64,000 nucleotides of DNA, taken from the NCBI GenBank assembly GCA_934162665.1, contig CAKPJN010000002.1:1-64000 (forward strand), written 5' to 3'. The position numbers were made by a program, and so were the translations under genes. Shown in pieces: positions 35,181-44,262 of this stretch. Every line of letters starts with the position of its first letter. The stretch's first letter is position 1. The notes under the pieces were generated by a model. That model saw only the letters and a list, made by a program, of their open reading frames with translations, had not been told where the DNA came from and did not search any database. The DNA comes from an uncultured Bacilli bacterium. GTDB taxonomy: Bacteria; Bacillota_I; Bacilli_A; RF39; UBA660.

Positions 35181-35811
35181 AGAAGAATTTATTGAAGAAT
35201 TAAAAAAACTTAATATAATAATTACTGACGAGCAACTAGAAAAATTAGATAAATTTTATAATTTACTATTAGAATGGAATCAAAAGATAAATCTAACAAG
35301 AATAATAGAAGAAAAAGATGTATATTTAAAACACTTTTATGATAGTCTTTCATTAACAAAAGTAATTAATTTAAATGAAGTAGAAACACTATGTGATGTA
35401 GGAACAGGTGCTGGATTTCCAGGAATAGTTTTAAAAATAATTTATCCACATCTAAAGATAACTTTAATAGATTCCCTTAATAAAAGAATTAATTACCTAA
35501 ATGAAATAATAAAAGAATTAGAATTAAAAGATATAATAGCTATTCATACAAGAAGTGAAGATCATAAAAAAAAATATGATGTAGTAACTGCAAGAGCAGT
35601 GGCAAATCTAGAAAAACTAACTATGTGGTGTATGCATTTAGTAAAAAAAGATGGTGTTTTTATTGCTATGAAAGCTAATATAGAAGAAGAAATAAATATA
35701 AATGAAGCTATATTAAAAAAATATGATTGTAAAATAAAGCATATAGAAACATTCTATTTACCAAAAGAAAATAGTATTAGAAATCTAGTAGTTTTAGAAC
35801 ATAAAAATTAA
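35173..35811 (+). CDS. rsmG: 16S rRNA (guanine-527-N7)-methyltransferase RsmG (GidB)
   Basis: 212 residues. SAM-binding motif DVGTGAGFPGI (about 75-85) and the TARAVANLEKL segment are typical. ATG 35173 has a properly spaced AGAAGG; the ATG nine bases upstream would sit on the ribosome-binding site. It overlaps the mnmG end by eight bases. Confidence 0.95.
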   Translation: MTKEEFIEELKKLNIIITDEQLEKLDKFYNLLLEWNQKINLTRIIEEKDVYLKHFYDSLSLTKVINLNEVETLCDVGTGAGFPGIVLKIIYPHLKITLIDSLNKRINYLNEIIKELELKDIIAIHTRSEDHKKKYDVVTARAVANLEKLTMWCMHLVKKDGVFIAMKANIEEEININEAILKKYDCKIKHIETFYLPKENSIRNLVVLEHKN

Positions 35812-35834
35812 GAAGTCACTATGAACTTCTTTTT
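35811..35834 (+). terminator. Terminator after rsmG
   Basis: 6-bp stem AGAAGT/ACTTCT with an 8-base loop, running into a short T run; it starts at the stop codon. Confidence 0.65.
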
Positions 35835-35849
35835 CTATCAAATAAAATC

Positions 35850-35878
35850 TTGAAAGTAATCAAAATTTAGTCTATAAT
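35850..35878 (+). promoter_or_regulatory. noc promoter
   Basis: TTGAAA (35850-35855), 17-base spacer, TATAAT (35873-35878), 43 bases before the noc start. It separates noc from the mnmE-mnmG-rsmG operon. Confidence 0.8.
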
Positions 35879-35921
35879 GATAATATAGGGAAAATAAAAG
35901 AATAAAAAGTGAGGGGATATA

Positions 35922-37244
35922 ATGAACTCAGAAAATAAAGATGAAGTAGTATATTTATATCTAGATGATATAATACCAAATAGATTTCAACCAAGGGAAG
36001 TTTTTGATGAAAGAGCATTAAAAGAATTAGCTGTTTCAATCAAGGAACATGGTGTTATTCAACCAATAATTGTTCGTAGTGTTGCAAATAGTAAATATGA
36101 GATAATAGCCGGAGAAAGAAGATATAAAGCATCAGCTTTAGCAGGACTTACTAAAATACCAGCTATTATTAGAAATTTAGATGATAAAGAAAGTTCAAAA
36201 GTAGCCCTATTAGAAAATTTACAAAGAAGAAACCTAAACCCAATTGAAGAAGCAAGAACCTATCAAAAAATATTAGAATTAGATCAAATGACACAAGAAG
36301 ATTTAGCAAAAACAATGGGAAAAAGTCAATCTGCTGTTGCTAATAAATTAAGATTATTATCATTACCTATAGAAATTCAAGATGCCTTATTACAAGAAAA
36401 AATTTCAGAAAGACATGCAAGAACCTTATTATCTATAACTGATTCTAAAAAACAACAAGAATTATTAAATAAAGTTATTAATGAAAGAATGACAGTAAGA
36501 GAATTAGAAGACGAAATAAAGAAATTAGAACCTAATAGAATAAAGGATGTAGTACCAATGGATAATCAATCAATGGAAATACCAGATTCAAAATTAACTG
36601 CTTCAACTGAAGACTTTTTAAATAAATCACCATTAGCGCCAACTAATGAACTACCAGCTGATATGTCAAACTATGGAAAAATAACAGTAGCTCCTCCAAT
36701 TGAAGATCAAAATGCACCACAATATATTAATTATGGAGAAATTTCAGAAGATGAAGATGATGATGAGACCAACAATTATTTAAATCCATCAGAAAATAGT
36801 ATTAAAAATATTGATATTAATGATATGAAATCAAATACAAATGATATAAATCCAGTAACTAAAGAAAATCCTCAAACAAGCTTAGATAATCTATTAAATA
36901 TACCAAACATAAACTTTGAACAAAAAGAAGAAACGCCTAAAGAAAATGAAACTCAAGAATTTAAGTTTATAACACCAGCTGAGGAAATGGTTAAAAATGA
37001 TTCAAAACAAGCTCCAAGTATAGAGGATTATTTTAAAACCCCAGATATAATCCCAACAAATAACTTTAATAATAGCATAGAAGATAAAATTGTTGACAAC
37101 ACAGTAACTATTAAAGATAAACAATCAGCAATCGAAGCAATAAGAAAGACAGTCCATAATATTGAAAATAATAATATAAAAATAGAAATAGATGAGATGG
37201 ACTTTGATAAGTCATATCAAATAATAATAAAAATTGAAAAATAG
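35922..37244 (+). CDS. noc: Nucleoid occlusion protein Noc (ParB family), with long acidic insert
   Basis: 440 residues, much longer than Bacillus Noc (about 283). A ParB-type CTP-binding domain (FQPRE, GERRYKA, ENLQRRNLNPIEEA) is followed by a helix-turn-helix. Its recognition region reads GKSQSAVANKLRLL and SERHAR, with Gln, Lys and Arg at positions that separate Noc from ParB specificity. Residues about 215-395 are acidic and Asn-rich, probably disordered. The final 45 residues (IRKTVHNIE...IIIKIEK) look like the Noc dimerisation domain. The N-terminal amphipathic membrane helix of Bacillus Noc is absent. Exact Noc sites in the window support the call. Confidence 0.85.
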   Translation: MNSENKDEVVYLYLDDIIPNRFQPREVFDERALKELAVSIKEHGVIQPIIVRSVANSKYEIIAGERRYKASALAGLTKIPAIIRNLDDKESSKVALLENLQRRNLNPIEEARTYQKILELDQMTQEDLAKTMGKSQSAVANKLRLLSLPIEIQDALLQEKISERHARTLLSITDSKKQQELLNKVINERMTVRELEDEIKKLEPNRIKDVVPMDNQSMEIPDSKLTASTEDFLNKSPLAPTNELPADMSNYGKITVAPPIEDQNAPQYINYGEISEDEDDDETNNYLNPSENSIKNIDINDMKSNTNDINPVTKENPQTSLDNLLNIPNINFEQKEETPKENETQEFKFITPAEEMVKNDSKQAPSIEDYFKTPDIIPTNNFNNSIEDKIVDNTVTIKDKQSAIEAIRKTVHNIENNNIKIEIDEMDFDKSYQIIIKIEK

Positions 37245-37249
37245 ACAAA

Positions 37250-37273
37250 AGTAGATAAAAATCTACTTTTTTT
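37250..37273 (+). terminator. Terminator after noc
   Basis: Perfect 7-bp stem AGTAGAT/ATCTACT, four-base loop, followed by six to seven T. Confidence 0.85.
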
Positions 37274-37342
37274 AACAAAACCATTTTAAAAGGAATGTTT
37301 TTTTGATACAATATATTAAGTAAAATGGAAATGGGTGATAAG

Positions 37343-38128
37343 ATGGGAAAGGTTATTTCATTAGTTAATCAAAAAGGCGGAGTAGGAAAAACAACTACCA
37401 GTATAAATCTTTCCGCATCATTAGCAGTATTAGGTAAAAAAGTATTATTAATAGACTTAGATCCTCAAGGAAATACAACTACTGGTGTTGGAATCAATAA
37501 AGGAGACATAGATAAAAGTATCTATGATGTTTTAATTGGTGAATGTAGAGTAACTGATGCAATGATAAAAACAAAATATAAACATTTATATGTCTTACCA
37601 GCAACTATTAATTTAGCTGGACTAGATATAGAATTAGTAGAAAAAAGTAAAGAAGAAAAAGGCTTCCAAAAAGGAGAACAATTAAAAAAAAGCTTAATTG
37701 ATATAAAAGACAGTTTCGATTATATAATAATTGATTGTCCACCATCATTAGGTGTAATTACTACAAATGCTCTAACAGCTTCAAATTCTGTAATAATTCC
37801 AGTTCAATGTGAATTCTTTGCATTAGAGGGAATTACTCAATTATTAAAAACAGTTATGTTAGCACAAAAAACTCTAAATCCAACATTAGATATAGAAGGT
37901 GTTTTATTAACTATGTTAGACTCAAGAACTAATTTAGGTTTTGAAGTAGTAGAAGATATAAGAAAATTCTTTAAAGAAAAAGTATACAATACAATAATTC
38001 CAAGATTAGTAAGACTTACAGAAGCTCCATCACACGGAGAACCAATAATAGCATATGATCCAAAAAGTAGAGGTTCTGAAGCATATCTAAATTTAGCGAA
38101 GGAAGTGATTGAACGAAATGGAGAATAA
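37343..38128 (+). CDS. parA: Chromosome partitioning ATPase ParA (Soj)
   Basis: 261 residues. Deviant Walker A KGGVGKTTT near residue 10, DLDPQGN, and IIDCPPSLG are diagnostic of the small chromosomal ParA type without an N-terminal DNA-binding domain. ATG 37343 is preferred because GGGTGAT precedes it; an upstream ATG at 37325 lacks a ribosome-binding site. It overlaps parB by 11 bases. Confidence 0.95.
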   Translation: MGKVISLVNQKGGVGKTTTSINLSASLAVLGKKVLLIDLDPQGNTTTGVGINKGDIDKSIYDVLIGECRVTDAMIKTKYKHLYVLPATINLAGLDIELVEKSKEEKGFQKGEQLKKSLIDIKDSFDYIIIDCPPSLGVITTNALTASNSVIIPVQCEFFALEGITQLLKTVMLAQKTLNPTLDIEGVLLTMLDSRTNLGFEVVEDIRKFFKEKVYNTIIPRLVRLTEAPSHGEPIIAYDPKSRGSEAYLNLAKEVIERNGE

Positions 38129-38999
38129 TACTAAAAGGAGAGCCTTAGGTCGAGGATTAGAAGAATTATTCTATAATGAACCCCTTGATTATAATAAGGT
38201 AGAAGAAAAAATACTTACAGAAACACCAAAGGAACAAATAGTAAAAGTAAAACTAGATGAATTAAGATCAAATCCATATCAGCCAAGAAAAGTCTTTGAT
38301 GAAAATGCCCTAAAAGAACTATCTGACTCCATTAAAGAACATGGTGTATTTCAACCAATTATTGTAAAAAAGAACATTAAAGGTTATGAAATAATTGCTG
38401 GTGAAAGAAGGGTAAAAGCATCAAAAATGGCTGGATTAGATGAAGTACCAGCTATCATTAGAGACTTCACAGATGCCGAAATGATGGAAATAGCCTTACT
38501 AGAAAATTTACAAAGAGAAAATCTAAATTCTATAGAAGAAGCAACAGCATATAAAAAATTACAAGAAAACTTATCTTTAACTCAAGAGGAACTAGCAAAA
38601 AGACTAGGTAAAAGTAGAAGTCATATCACGAATATGTTAGGATTACTAAGTCTACCTCAAGAGGTTCAAACTGAATTATCAAATAAAACTATAACAATGG
38701 GACATGCAAGAGTATTAAGTAAATTAGAAGATAAAGACCAAATAATAAACCTAACCGAAAAAATTAAAAATGAAGGATTAAGTGTAAGAGATTTAGAAAA
38801 CCTAACAACATCTAAAGATAAATATACAAGAGTTCATAAAATAAATTCTAAAGAAAAAAATGAATATTTCTATTTACAAGAAGAATTATGTGAAAAACTA
38901 GGAACAAAAGTAAAAATTAAAAATAATAAAATAGAAATTAACTTTGTCAATACAAACGATTTAAATAGATTATTAGAAATAATGAACTTAGATAAATAG
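38118..38999 (+). CDS. parB: Chromosome partitioning protein ParB (Spo0J)
   Basis: 293 residues. The N-terminal ParA-stimulating segment KRRALGRGLEELF is present, then the CTPase motifs (NPYQPRK, GERRVKA, ENLQRENLNSIEEA) and the DNA-binding region GKSRSHITNMLGLL and MGHAR, with the Arg and Gly that mark parS rather than Noc-site specificity. Its cognate parS-like sites are at 19.0-19.5 kb. ATG 38118 is chosen over an in-frame TTG at 38109. Confidence 0.95.
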   Translation: MENNTKRRALGRGLEELFYNEPLDYNKVEEKILTETPKEQIVKVKLDELRSNPYQPRKVFDENALKELSDSIKEHGVFQPIIVKKNIKGYEIIAGERRVKASKMAGLDEVPAIIRDFTDAEMMEIALLENLQRENLNSIEEATAYKKLQENLSLTQEELAKRLGKSRSHITNMLGLLSLPQEVQTELSNKTITMGHARVLSKLEDKDQIINLTEKIKNEGLSVRDLENLTTSKDKYTRVHKINSKEKNEYFYLQEELCEKLGTKVKIKNNKIEINFVNTNDLNRLLEIMNLDK

Positions 39000-39010
39000 G
39001 ATGTGAAAAG

Positions 39011-39826
39011 ATGATTAAATTATTTGATACTATAACTCTAGATATAAAACATATATTATTTCCAATTCTTTATATAATAATAGGTATCATTTCATATGAA
39101 ATAATTAAAATAGCAATTAATAATATATCAAAAAAGAATAATCTAAAATCAAGACATAAACAAAAACAGGCTGAAACGATTAGAGTAATACTTCTAAATA
39201 TTATTAAATACCTAGACATAATATTAGTCATATTAGCAATAGTTACATTATTTGGAGTAAACGTAAAATCAATAATTGCTGGTCTAGGAGTAACCGCTGT
39301 TCTAGTTGGATTAGCATTTCAAGATATTGCTAAGGACATACTTGCAGGGATATCAATCATTTTAGAAGATCAATATGAAATTGGTGACACTATAGAAATA
39401 GACGGATTTAAAGGAGAAGTAGTATTTATTGGTTTAAGAACAACAAGAATTAGAAATTATAAAGGAGCAACTAAGATAATAGCTAATCATACTATAACAA
39501 ATATTATTAATTATAACCTTCATAACTCATTAGCGATAGTTGATGTTTCAGTAGATTATGATGCAGATAATGACAAAATAGAACAAGTATTAAATGATAT
39601 GGCAAGTAATTTAAAAGGAAAAATACCAAAAACAACAGGAAATATAGAGGTATTAGGAATAGAAAATCTAGCAGACTCTGCTGTTATATATAGAATAACA
39701 GTAGAAACTGATTCTATGGAAAACATTGGAGTAGAACGTATATTAAGAAAAGAAATAAAAAAAGCTCTAGATAATGCAAAAATAAAAATACCATATCCAC
39801 AAATAGAGGTACACAATGGAAAATAA
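39011..39826 (+). CDS. MscS-family small-conductance mechanosensitive channel
   Basis: 271 residues with three N-terminal membrane helices (about 17-38, 60-80, 86-108). The third has the Gly/Ala-rich pore pattern SIIAGLGVTAVLVGLAFQ, then the MscS beta domain (QYEIGDTIEIDGFKGEV) and alpha/beta C-terminal domain. It opens under membrane tension to release solutes. It follows parB by 11 bases. Confidence 0.93.
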   Translation: MIKLFDTITLDIKHILFPILYIIIGIISYEIIKIAINNISKKNNLKSRHKQKQAETIRVILLNIIKYLDIILVILAIVTLFGVNVKSIIAGLGVTAVLVGLAFQDIAKDILAGISIILEDQYEIGDTIEIDGFKGEVVFIGLRTTRIRNYKGATKIIANHTITNIINYNLHNSLAIVDVSVDYDADNDKIEQVLNDMASNLKGKIPKTTGNIEVLGIENLADSAVIYRITVETDSMENIGVERILRKEIKKALDNAKIKIPYPQIEVHNGK

Positions 39827-40019
39827 AAATATAGATTATAAAGTTGGAACAAAAGTAATAATGAAAAAACAGCATCCATGCGGAACTAATTTATGGGAAA
39901 TAACAAGATTGGGTGCTGATATAAAAATAAAATGTTTAAATTGTAATAGAACAGTATTAATTCCTAGAATAGAATTTAATAAGAAATTAAAAAAAATAGT
40001 TTCTGAGGAAGGAAAATAA
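39816..40019 (+). CDS. DUF951 family protein (YyzM-like)
   Basis: 67 residues. KVIMKKQHPCGTNLWEITR and GADIKIKCLNCNRTVLIPR are the DUF951 signature, with one Cys plus a CxxC that may bind zinc. It overlaps mscS by 11 bases and lies in the parB-ychF interval as in Bacillus. The function is unknown. Confidence 0.88.
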   Translation: MENKNIDYKVGTKVIMKKQHPCGTNLWEITRLGADIKIKCLNCNRTVLIPRIEFNKKLKKIVSEEGK

Positions 40020-40020
40020 T

Positions 40021-41616
40021 ATGAAAGACAAGAAAAAAATGAAATTAAAAAAATTTTATTTTCATCCTATAACAGTATTTCTACTATTAATATTATTAGT
40101 AATTATATTAAGCTCTATATTTTCTGCCTTCCAAATGCAAGGTACTTATAATACAATTAATGAGACAACTCACGAATTACAACCTAAATTAGTTGCAGTA
40201 GAAAATATGCTTAGTATATCAGGTATGAGATTTATATTTAGTAATGCTATGAAAAACTTCTTAAGCTTTACCCCATTTGCTATGCTACTAGTATCATTAA
40301 TAGGTATATCAGTAGCAGAAGCAACAGGATTTATAGAAACATTCTCTAAAAGATATATTAAAAAATTAAATAAATATCAATTAACATTTATAATAATGCT
40401 AATTGCTACAGCATCCTCATTAATAAATGAAGTAGGTTATGCAATACTAATACCATTAGTAGCGTTAATATACTTTATCATAGGAAGAAATCCTATATTA
40501 GGTATTATCACTTCATTCTGTGGCGTTGCATTCGGCTATGGAGTATCAATATTTGTTGGTTCAACAGATATAGCATTAATGAATTATACTAAAAATGCAG
40601 CAATGTTAATAGATCCTACAACCCATATTGCCTTAACTAGTAATTTATTCTTTATAATAGCTGCAAGTATAATTATTTCAATACTTGGAACTGTAGTAAT
40701 AGAAAAATTAATTGCTCCAAAATTAGGAAAATATAAAAGAGATGAAGAATTTGCTAAAACTGAGCAATATTGCATTTTAGATGTAGAGGAAGAAGAACAA
40801 AAGAAAATAGAACAAGAACAAAAAGAAAAAAAAGGTATGAAATCAGCTCTAATTACAGGTTTAATTGTAATTATAATATTTATTTATATGATCATACCAG
40901 GATTACCATCATCAGGATTATTACTTGATATGGATGAAAAAATATATTTAAATCAATTATTCGGAACAAATTCATATTTCAAAGATAGTTTTGCGTATAT
41001 GATAGCTTTAACATTATTACTAATGGGCCTTTCCTATGGAATAAGTTCAAAATCAATAAAAAATGATAAACAATTAATTGAAAAATTAGAAAAAGGTTTT
41101 AGTAAAATTGGAAGTCTAGTAGTTTTATTATTTGTCTTCTCTCAATTTATCGCTATATTCAAAAAAACAAATATCGGAACAGTAATTACAATTTGGTTAG
41201 TAAATTTATTAGAATACTTAGATTTTTCTAGTATTCCATTAATAATTTTAGTGTTAATATTAATAGCTTTATCTAATTTACTATTAACAGGTGCAGGAAC
41301 TAAATGGATGATATTTGCGCCAGTCGTAGTTCCAATGTTTATGCAGTCAAATATATCTCCACAATTTGCTCAAGTAGTAATGAGAGTAGGAGATTCAATG
41401 ACAAATGGAATAACTCCATTCTTAGCGTCATTTGCTATTTATATAGGATATCTAAATTTATATAATTTAAATACAGATAGACCTTATACTATAAGGAAAT
41501 CAATAAACCTATTATTACCATATTTTTCTTTAATATTTGTATTTTGGGTATTATTAATAATCGGTTGGTATTTAATAGGACTACCAATAGGTCCGGGAGT
41601 ATATCCAACTCTATAG
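40021..41616 (+). CDS. AbgT-family transporter (p-aminobenzoyl-glutamate type)
   Basis: 531 residues with about twelve membrane segments. The segments SSLINEVGYAILIPLVALIY, FGYGVSIFVGSTD and the late GAGTKWMIFAPVVVP match the AbgT family, whose members import p-aminobenzoyl-glutamate or export sulfonamides. The substrate here is unknown. It starts two bases after the DUF951 stop, in a place where Bacillus has no transporter. Confidence 0.85.
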   Translation: MKDKKKMKLKKFYFHPITVFLLLILLVIILSSIFSAFQMQGTYNTINETTHELQPKLVAVENMLSISGMRFIFSNAMKNFLSFTPFAMLLVSLIGISVAEATGFIETFSKRYIKKLNKYQLTFIIMLIATASSLINEVGYAILIPLVALIYFIIGRNPILGIITSFCGVAFGYGVSIFVGSTDIALMNYTKNAAMLIDPTTHIALTSNLFFIIAASIIISILGTVVIEKLIAPKLGKYKRDEEFAKTEQYCILDVEEEEQKKIEQEQKEKKGMKSALITGLIVIIIFIYMIIPGLPSSGLLLDMDEKIYLNQLFGTNSYFKDSFAYMIALTLLLMGLSYGISSKSIKNDKQLIEKLEKGFSKIGSLVVLLFVFSQFIAIFKKTNIGTVITIWLVNLLEYLDFSSIPLIILVLILIALSNLLLTGAGTKWMIFAPVVVPMFMQSNISPQFAQVVMRVGDSMTNGITPFLASFAIYIGYLNLYNLNTDRPYTIRKSINLLLPYFSLIFVFWVLLIIGWYLIGLPIGPGVYPTL

Positions 41617-41617
41617 A

Positions 41618-41640
41618 CAATCTAGAAATAGATTGTTTTT
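41618..41640 (+). terminator. Terminator after the AbgT-type transporter
   Basis: 7-bp stem CAATCTA/TAGATTG with loop GAAA and a T run, directly after the stop codon. Confidence 0.85.
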
Positions 41641-41742
41641 ATTTGCTCATTAATTAAAATTATGTTAAAATATAGCGACAAGAGAAAAATTAAAAGAAAA
41701 TAATATTAATTTACAAAAATATCCATAAAAGTAAATTTAATA

Positions 41743-41751
41743 TGCTATAAT
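41743..41751 (+). promoter_or_regulatory. ychF extended -10 promoter element
   Basis: TGCTATAAT about 22 bases before the ychF start codon; no clear -35. GAGG is the ribosome-binding site. Confidence 0.55.
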
Positions 41752-41773
41752 CAAATAGAAAAGAGGTAATATT

Positions 41774-42874
41774 ATGAGTTTAACAGCCGGAATAGTAGGT
41801 CTACCAAATGTCGGAAAATCAACTTTATTTAATGCAATTACAAATCAGAAAATCTTAGCGGAAAACTACCCATTCGCAACAATTGAACCAAATGTCGGAG
41901 TAGTAACAGTACCAGATGAGAGAATGGATAAATTAAAAGAAATGTATGAACCTAATAAATTTATCCCAACTGCATATGAATTTACAGATATCGCGGGTTT
42001 AGTAAAAGGTGCTTCAAATGGTGAAGGATTAGGAAATAAATTTTTATCACATATAAGAGAAACAGATGCAATAGTAGAAGTTGTAAGATGTTTTGATGAT
42101 GGAAAAATAATTCATGTAGATGGAGAAATAGATCCAATCAGAGATATAGAAACAATAAACTTAGAACTTTCAATATCAGATTTAGAAATCATAAATAATA
42201 GATTAGAAAAAGTATCAAAAAAAGCAAGAACTACTAAAAATAAAGATGATTTAGTAGAAGTAGAAGCCTTAGAAAAATCAAAAGAAGCCCTAGAAAAGAA
42301 TATTCCATTGAGACAATTAGACTATACAGAAGAAGAAAGACTTTTATTGAAATCATATAGTTTCTTAACTCTAAAACCAATAATATATGTCGCAAATATT
42401 GGAGAAGATGAATTAGGTCAAGAAGATAATGAATATGTCTTAAAGGTTAAAAATTATGCAAAAAAAGAAAACTCAAAAGTTGTAAGTTTATGTGCAAAAG
42501 TAGAAGAAGAATTAAGTGAACTATCAAAAGAAGATAAAAAAGAGTTATTAGAAGGACTAGGAATAGAAAGTGCAGGATTAGATAAATTAATTCAAGCCAC
42601 TTATGATATTTTAGGACTTGCTACTTATTTCACAGTTGGTAAAGATGAGGTCAGAGCTTGGACATTTAAAAAAGGAATGAACGCTAAACAATGTGCAGGA
42701 ATAATTCATACAGACTTTGAAAAAGGTTTCATAAGAGCAGAAGTAATATCATATGATGACTTGATTGAATGTGGTAGTGAATTAAAGGTCAAAGAAGCAG
42801 GAAAAGCAAGGCTTGAAGGAAAAGATTATCTAATGCAAGATGGAGATATCTGTCACTTTAGATTTAATGTCTAA
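41774..42874 (+). CDS. ychF: Redox-regulated ATPase YchF (Obg family)
   Basis: 366 residues. GLPNVGKSTLFNAIT (G1), FTDIAGLVKGAS (G3) and the altered G4 (ANIGE) that gives ATP preference, a coiled-coil insert, and the C-terminal TGS domain ending MQDGDICHFRFNV. Length and order are typical. Confidence 0.97.
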   Translation: MSLTAGIVGLPNVGKSTLFNAITNQKILAENYPFATIEPNVGVVTVPDERMDKLKEMYEPNKFIPTAYEFTDIAGLVKGASNGEGLGNKFLSHIRETDAIVEVVRCFDDGKIIHVDGEIDPIRDIETINLELSISDLEIINNRLEKVSKKARTTKNKDDLVEVEALEKSKEALEKNIPLRQLDYTEEERLLLKSYSFLTLKPIIYVANIGEDELGQEDNEYVLKVKNYAKKENSKVVSLCAKVEEELSELSKEDKKELLEGLGIESAGLDKLIQATYDILGLATYFTVGKDEVRAWTFKKGMNAKQCAGIIHTDFEKGFIRAEVISYDDLIECGSELKVKEAGKARLEGKDYLMQDGDICHFRFNV

Positions 42875-42901
42875 TAATAAAATTATATATAGGAGAACGA
42901 A

Positions 42902-43855
42902 ATGGAAGAAAATTTAAAAAATATAGAAAAGTTTTTTCAAGCAGATATGCAAATAAAAAAAGATATATATGAAAGCTTTCCTCAAGAAAGCTATAGCTAT
43001 AACAAAGAATCAGAAACAGCTTATAGTGAAGTTTTGTATAAAAAATTAGAAAATATCAAATACAATATGGATAAAATACTAGATACATTTTCCTTTTTTA
43101 ATCAGTATAGAGATAAAATAGAAAAACAATTGGAAACTTGTAAACAAGAATTAATAAATTGCCCCATAGATTACTACAAATTAAAGGACTTCTATAATAA
43201 AAATATAGGTAGTATGAGAGAAGAATTTATTGAAAAAGTAGGAGAAGAATGTTATGGTTATGGGATTGGTGATTGTGGTAAATATTTAATAGAACAAGCA
43301 AAGACAACAAATGAATTACTACACGTTATGCATCAGTCAATAATAAATGATCAGAGAATTTTACAATCAATGCCTATATTAAATAAAAAAACAAATGCCA
43401 AAGGATATACAATAACTTTATATGGAATAAATCAACCATTGTCACAAAATATTTTTGACAGTTTTGAAGAAGATTTAGAGGTAGGGTATACAGATATATT
43501 ATCACTTCCAAACAGTAAAAAAGTTTTACTTTTAGTAAGAGATGTAGGACATGCTCTATCAATTGAAATTGATTGTAGAGAAGAAAAAGATTTTGTAAGA
43601 TATTTTATTCCAAAAATTTGTAATGTCGAAATGGTAAACAAATTAAAAGGAGTTTCTCCAGTTAATAAAGATTCACAATATACTGTTGGTATGTTTGAAA
43701 CTACTAAAGATGAAACTTCTTCTACCATAATAGATTTTATTTCTAAAGTTCCAACGGATAAAGATGTGCCAGGTCCTTTTTATGAAGAATTCCAAAGAAT
43801 GTTAGAAGAAAAAGAAAAGAATACCGCATCAGAAATAGAAACAAACGTTAAATAA
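42902..43855 (+). CDS. Hypothetical protein between ychF and rpsF
   Basis: 317 residues, no recognised family. No signal peptide or membrane segment. The first half is helical and charged (coiled-coil-like to about residue 150), with Cys residues in ECYGYGIGDCGKYL. The second half looks alpha/beta (GYTITLYGINQPLSQ, KKVLLLVRDVGHALSIEIDC). AGGAG precedes the start, 27 bases after ychF, so it may be cotranscribed with it. In Bacillus ychF and rpsF are adjacent, so this is an insertion in a conserved block. Confidence 0.7.
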   Translation: MEENLKNIEKFFQADMQIKKDIYESFPQESYSYNKESETAYSEVLYKKLENIKYNMDKILDTFSFFNQYRDKIEKQLETCKQELINCPIDYYKLKDFYNKNIGSMREEFIEKVGEECYGYGIGDCGKYLIEQAKTTNELLHVMHQSIINDQRILQSMPILNKKTNAKGYTITLYGINQPLSQNIFDSFEEDLEVGYTDILSLPNSKKVLLLVRDVGHALSIEIDCREEKDFVRYFIPKICNVEMVNKLKGVSPVNKDSQYTVGMFETTKDETSSTIIDFISKVPTDKDVPGPFYEEFQRMLEEKEKNTASEIETNVK

Positions 43856-43878
43856 TGTTTTACAAAAAAATAAAGCTA

Positions 43879-43957
43879 TGCTATAATACATTCGAGTATT
43901 TAAAATACTCCTTACTCGTATTATCGGGTCATAGGTCCAAAAGGAGGTGTCAAAATA
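43879..43957 (+). promoter_or_regulatory. Promoter and structured leader of rpsF-ssb-rpsR
   Basis: An extended -10 TGCTATAAT (43879-43887) places the transcript start near 43893. The leader starts with a perfect 7-bp hairpin GAGTATT/AATACTC (43894-43910); the overlapping CGAGTA can instead pair with TACTCG (43913-43918), so two folds compete. An S6:S18-binding autoregulatory leader is known for this operon in other bacteria; whether this is one needs a covariance search. AAGGAGG lies before the rpsF start. Confidence 0.5.
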
Positions 43958-44245
43958 ATGAACAAGTATGAAATTATGTTTATTGTAAAACCAAATATGG
44001 AAGAAGCAGAAATTAAAAAAATTGCTGAAGATATGAAAAAGGTTTTAACAGACAATAAGACAAATGTCCTAGAAGATAAACCAATGGGACAAAGAGAATT
44101 AGCTTATGAAATTAATAAGTTTAAAACAGGTTATTATTTCCTATTTGTAGTAGAAGCTGCAAAAGAAGCTATTCAAGAATTCGATCGTGTTGTAAGAATT
44201 AATGAAAATCTACTTCGTCACTTAATAGTAAGAGTAGAAGACTAA
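43958..44245 (+). CDS. rpsF: 30S ribosomal protein S6
   Basis: 95 residues. MNKYEIMFIVKPNMEEAE and the GQRELAYEINKFKTGYYF segment are diagnostic. It binds S18 in the platform of the small subunit and is cotranscribed with ssb and rpsR. Confidence 0.97.
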   Translation: MNKYEIMFIVKPNMEEAEIKKIAEDMKKVLTDNKTNVLEDKPMGQRELAYEINKFKTGYYFLFVVEAAKEAIQEFDRVVRINENLLRHLIVRVED

Positions 44246-44262
44246 TAAAAAAGAGGTAACTT

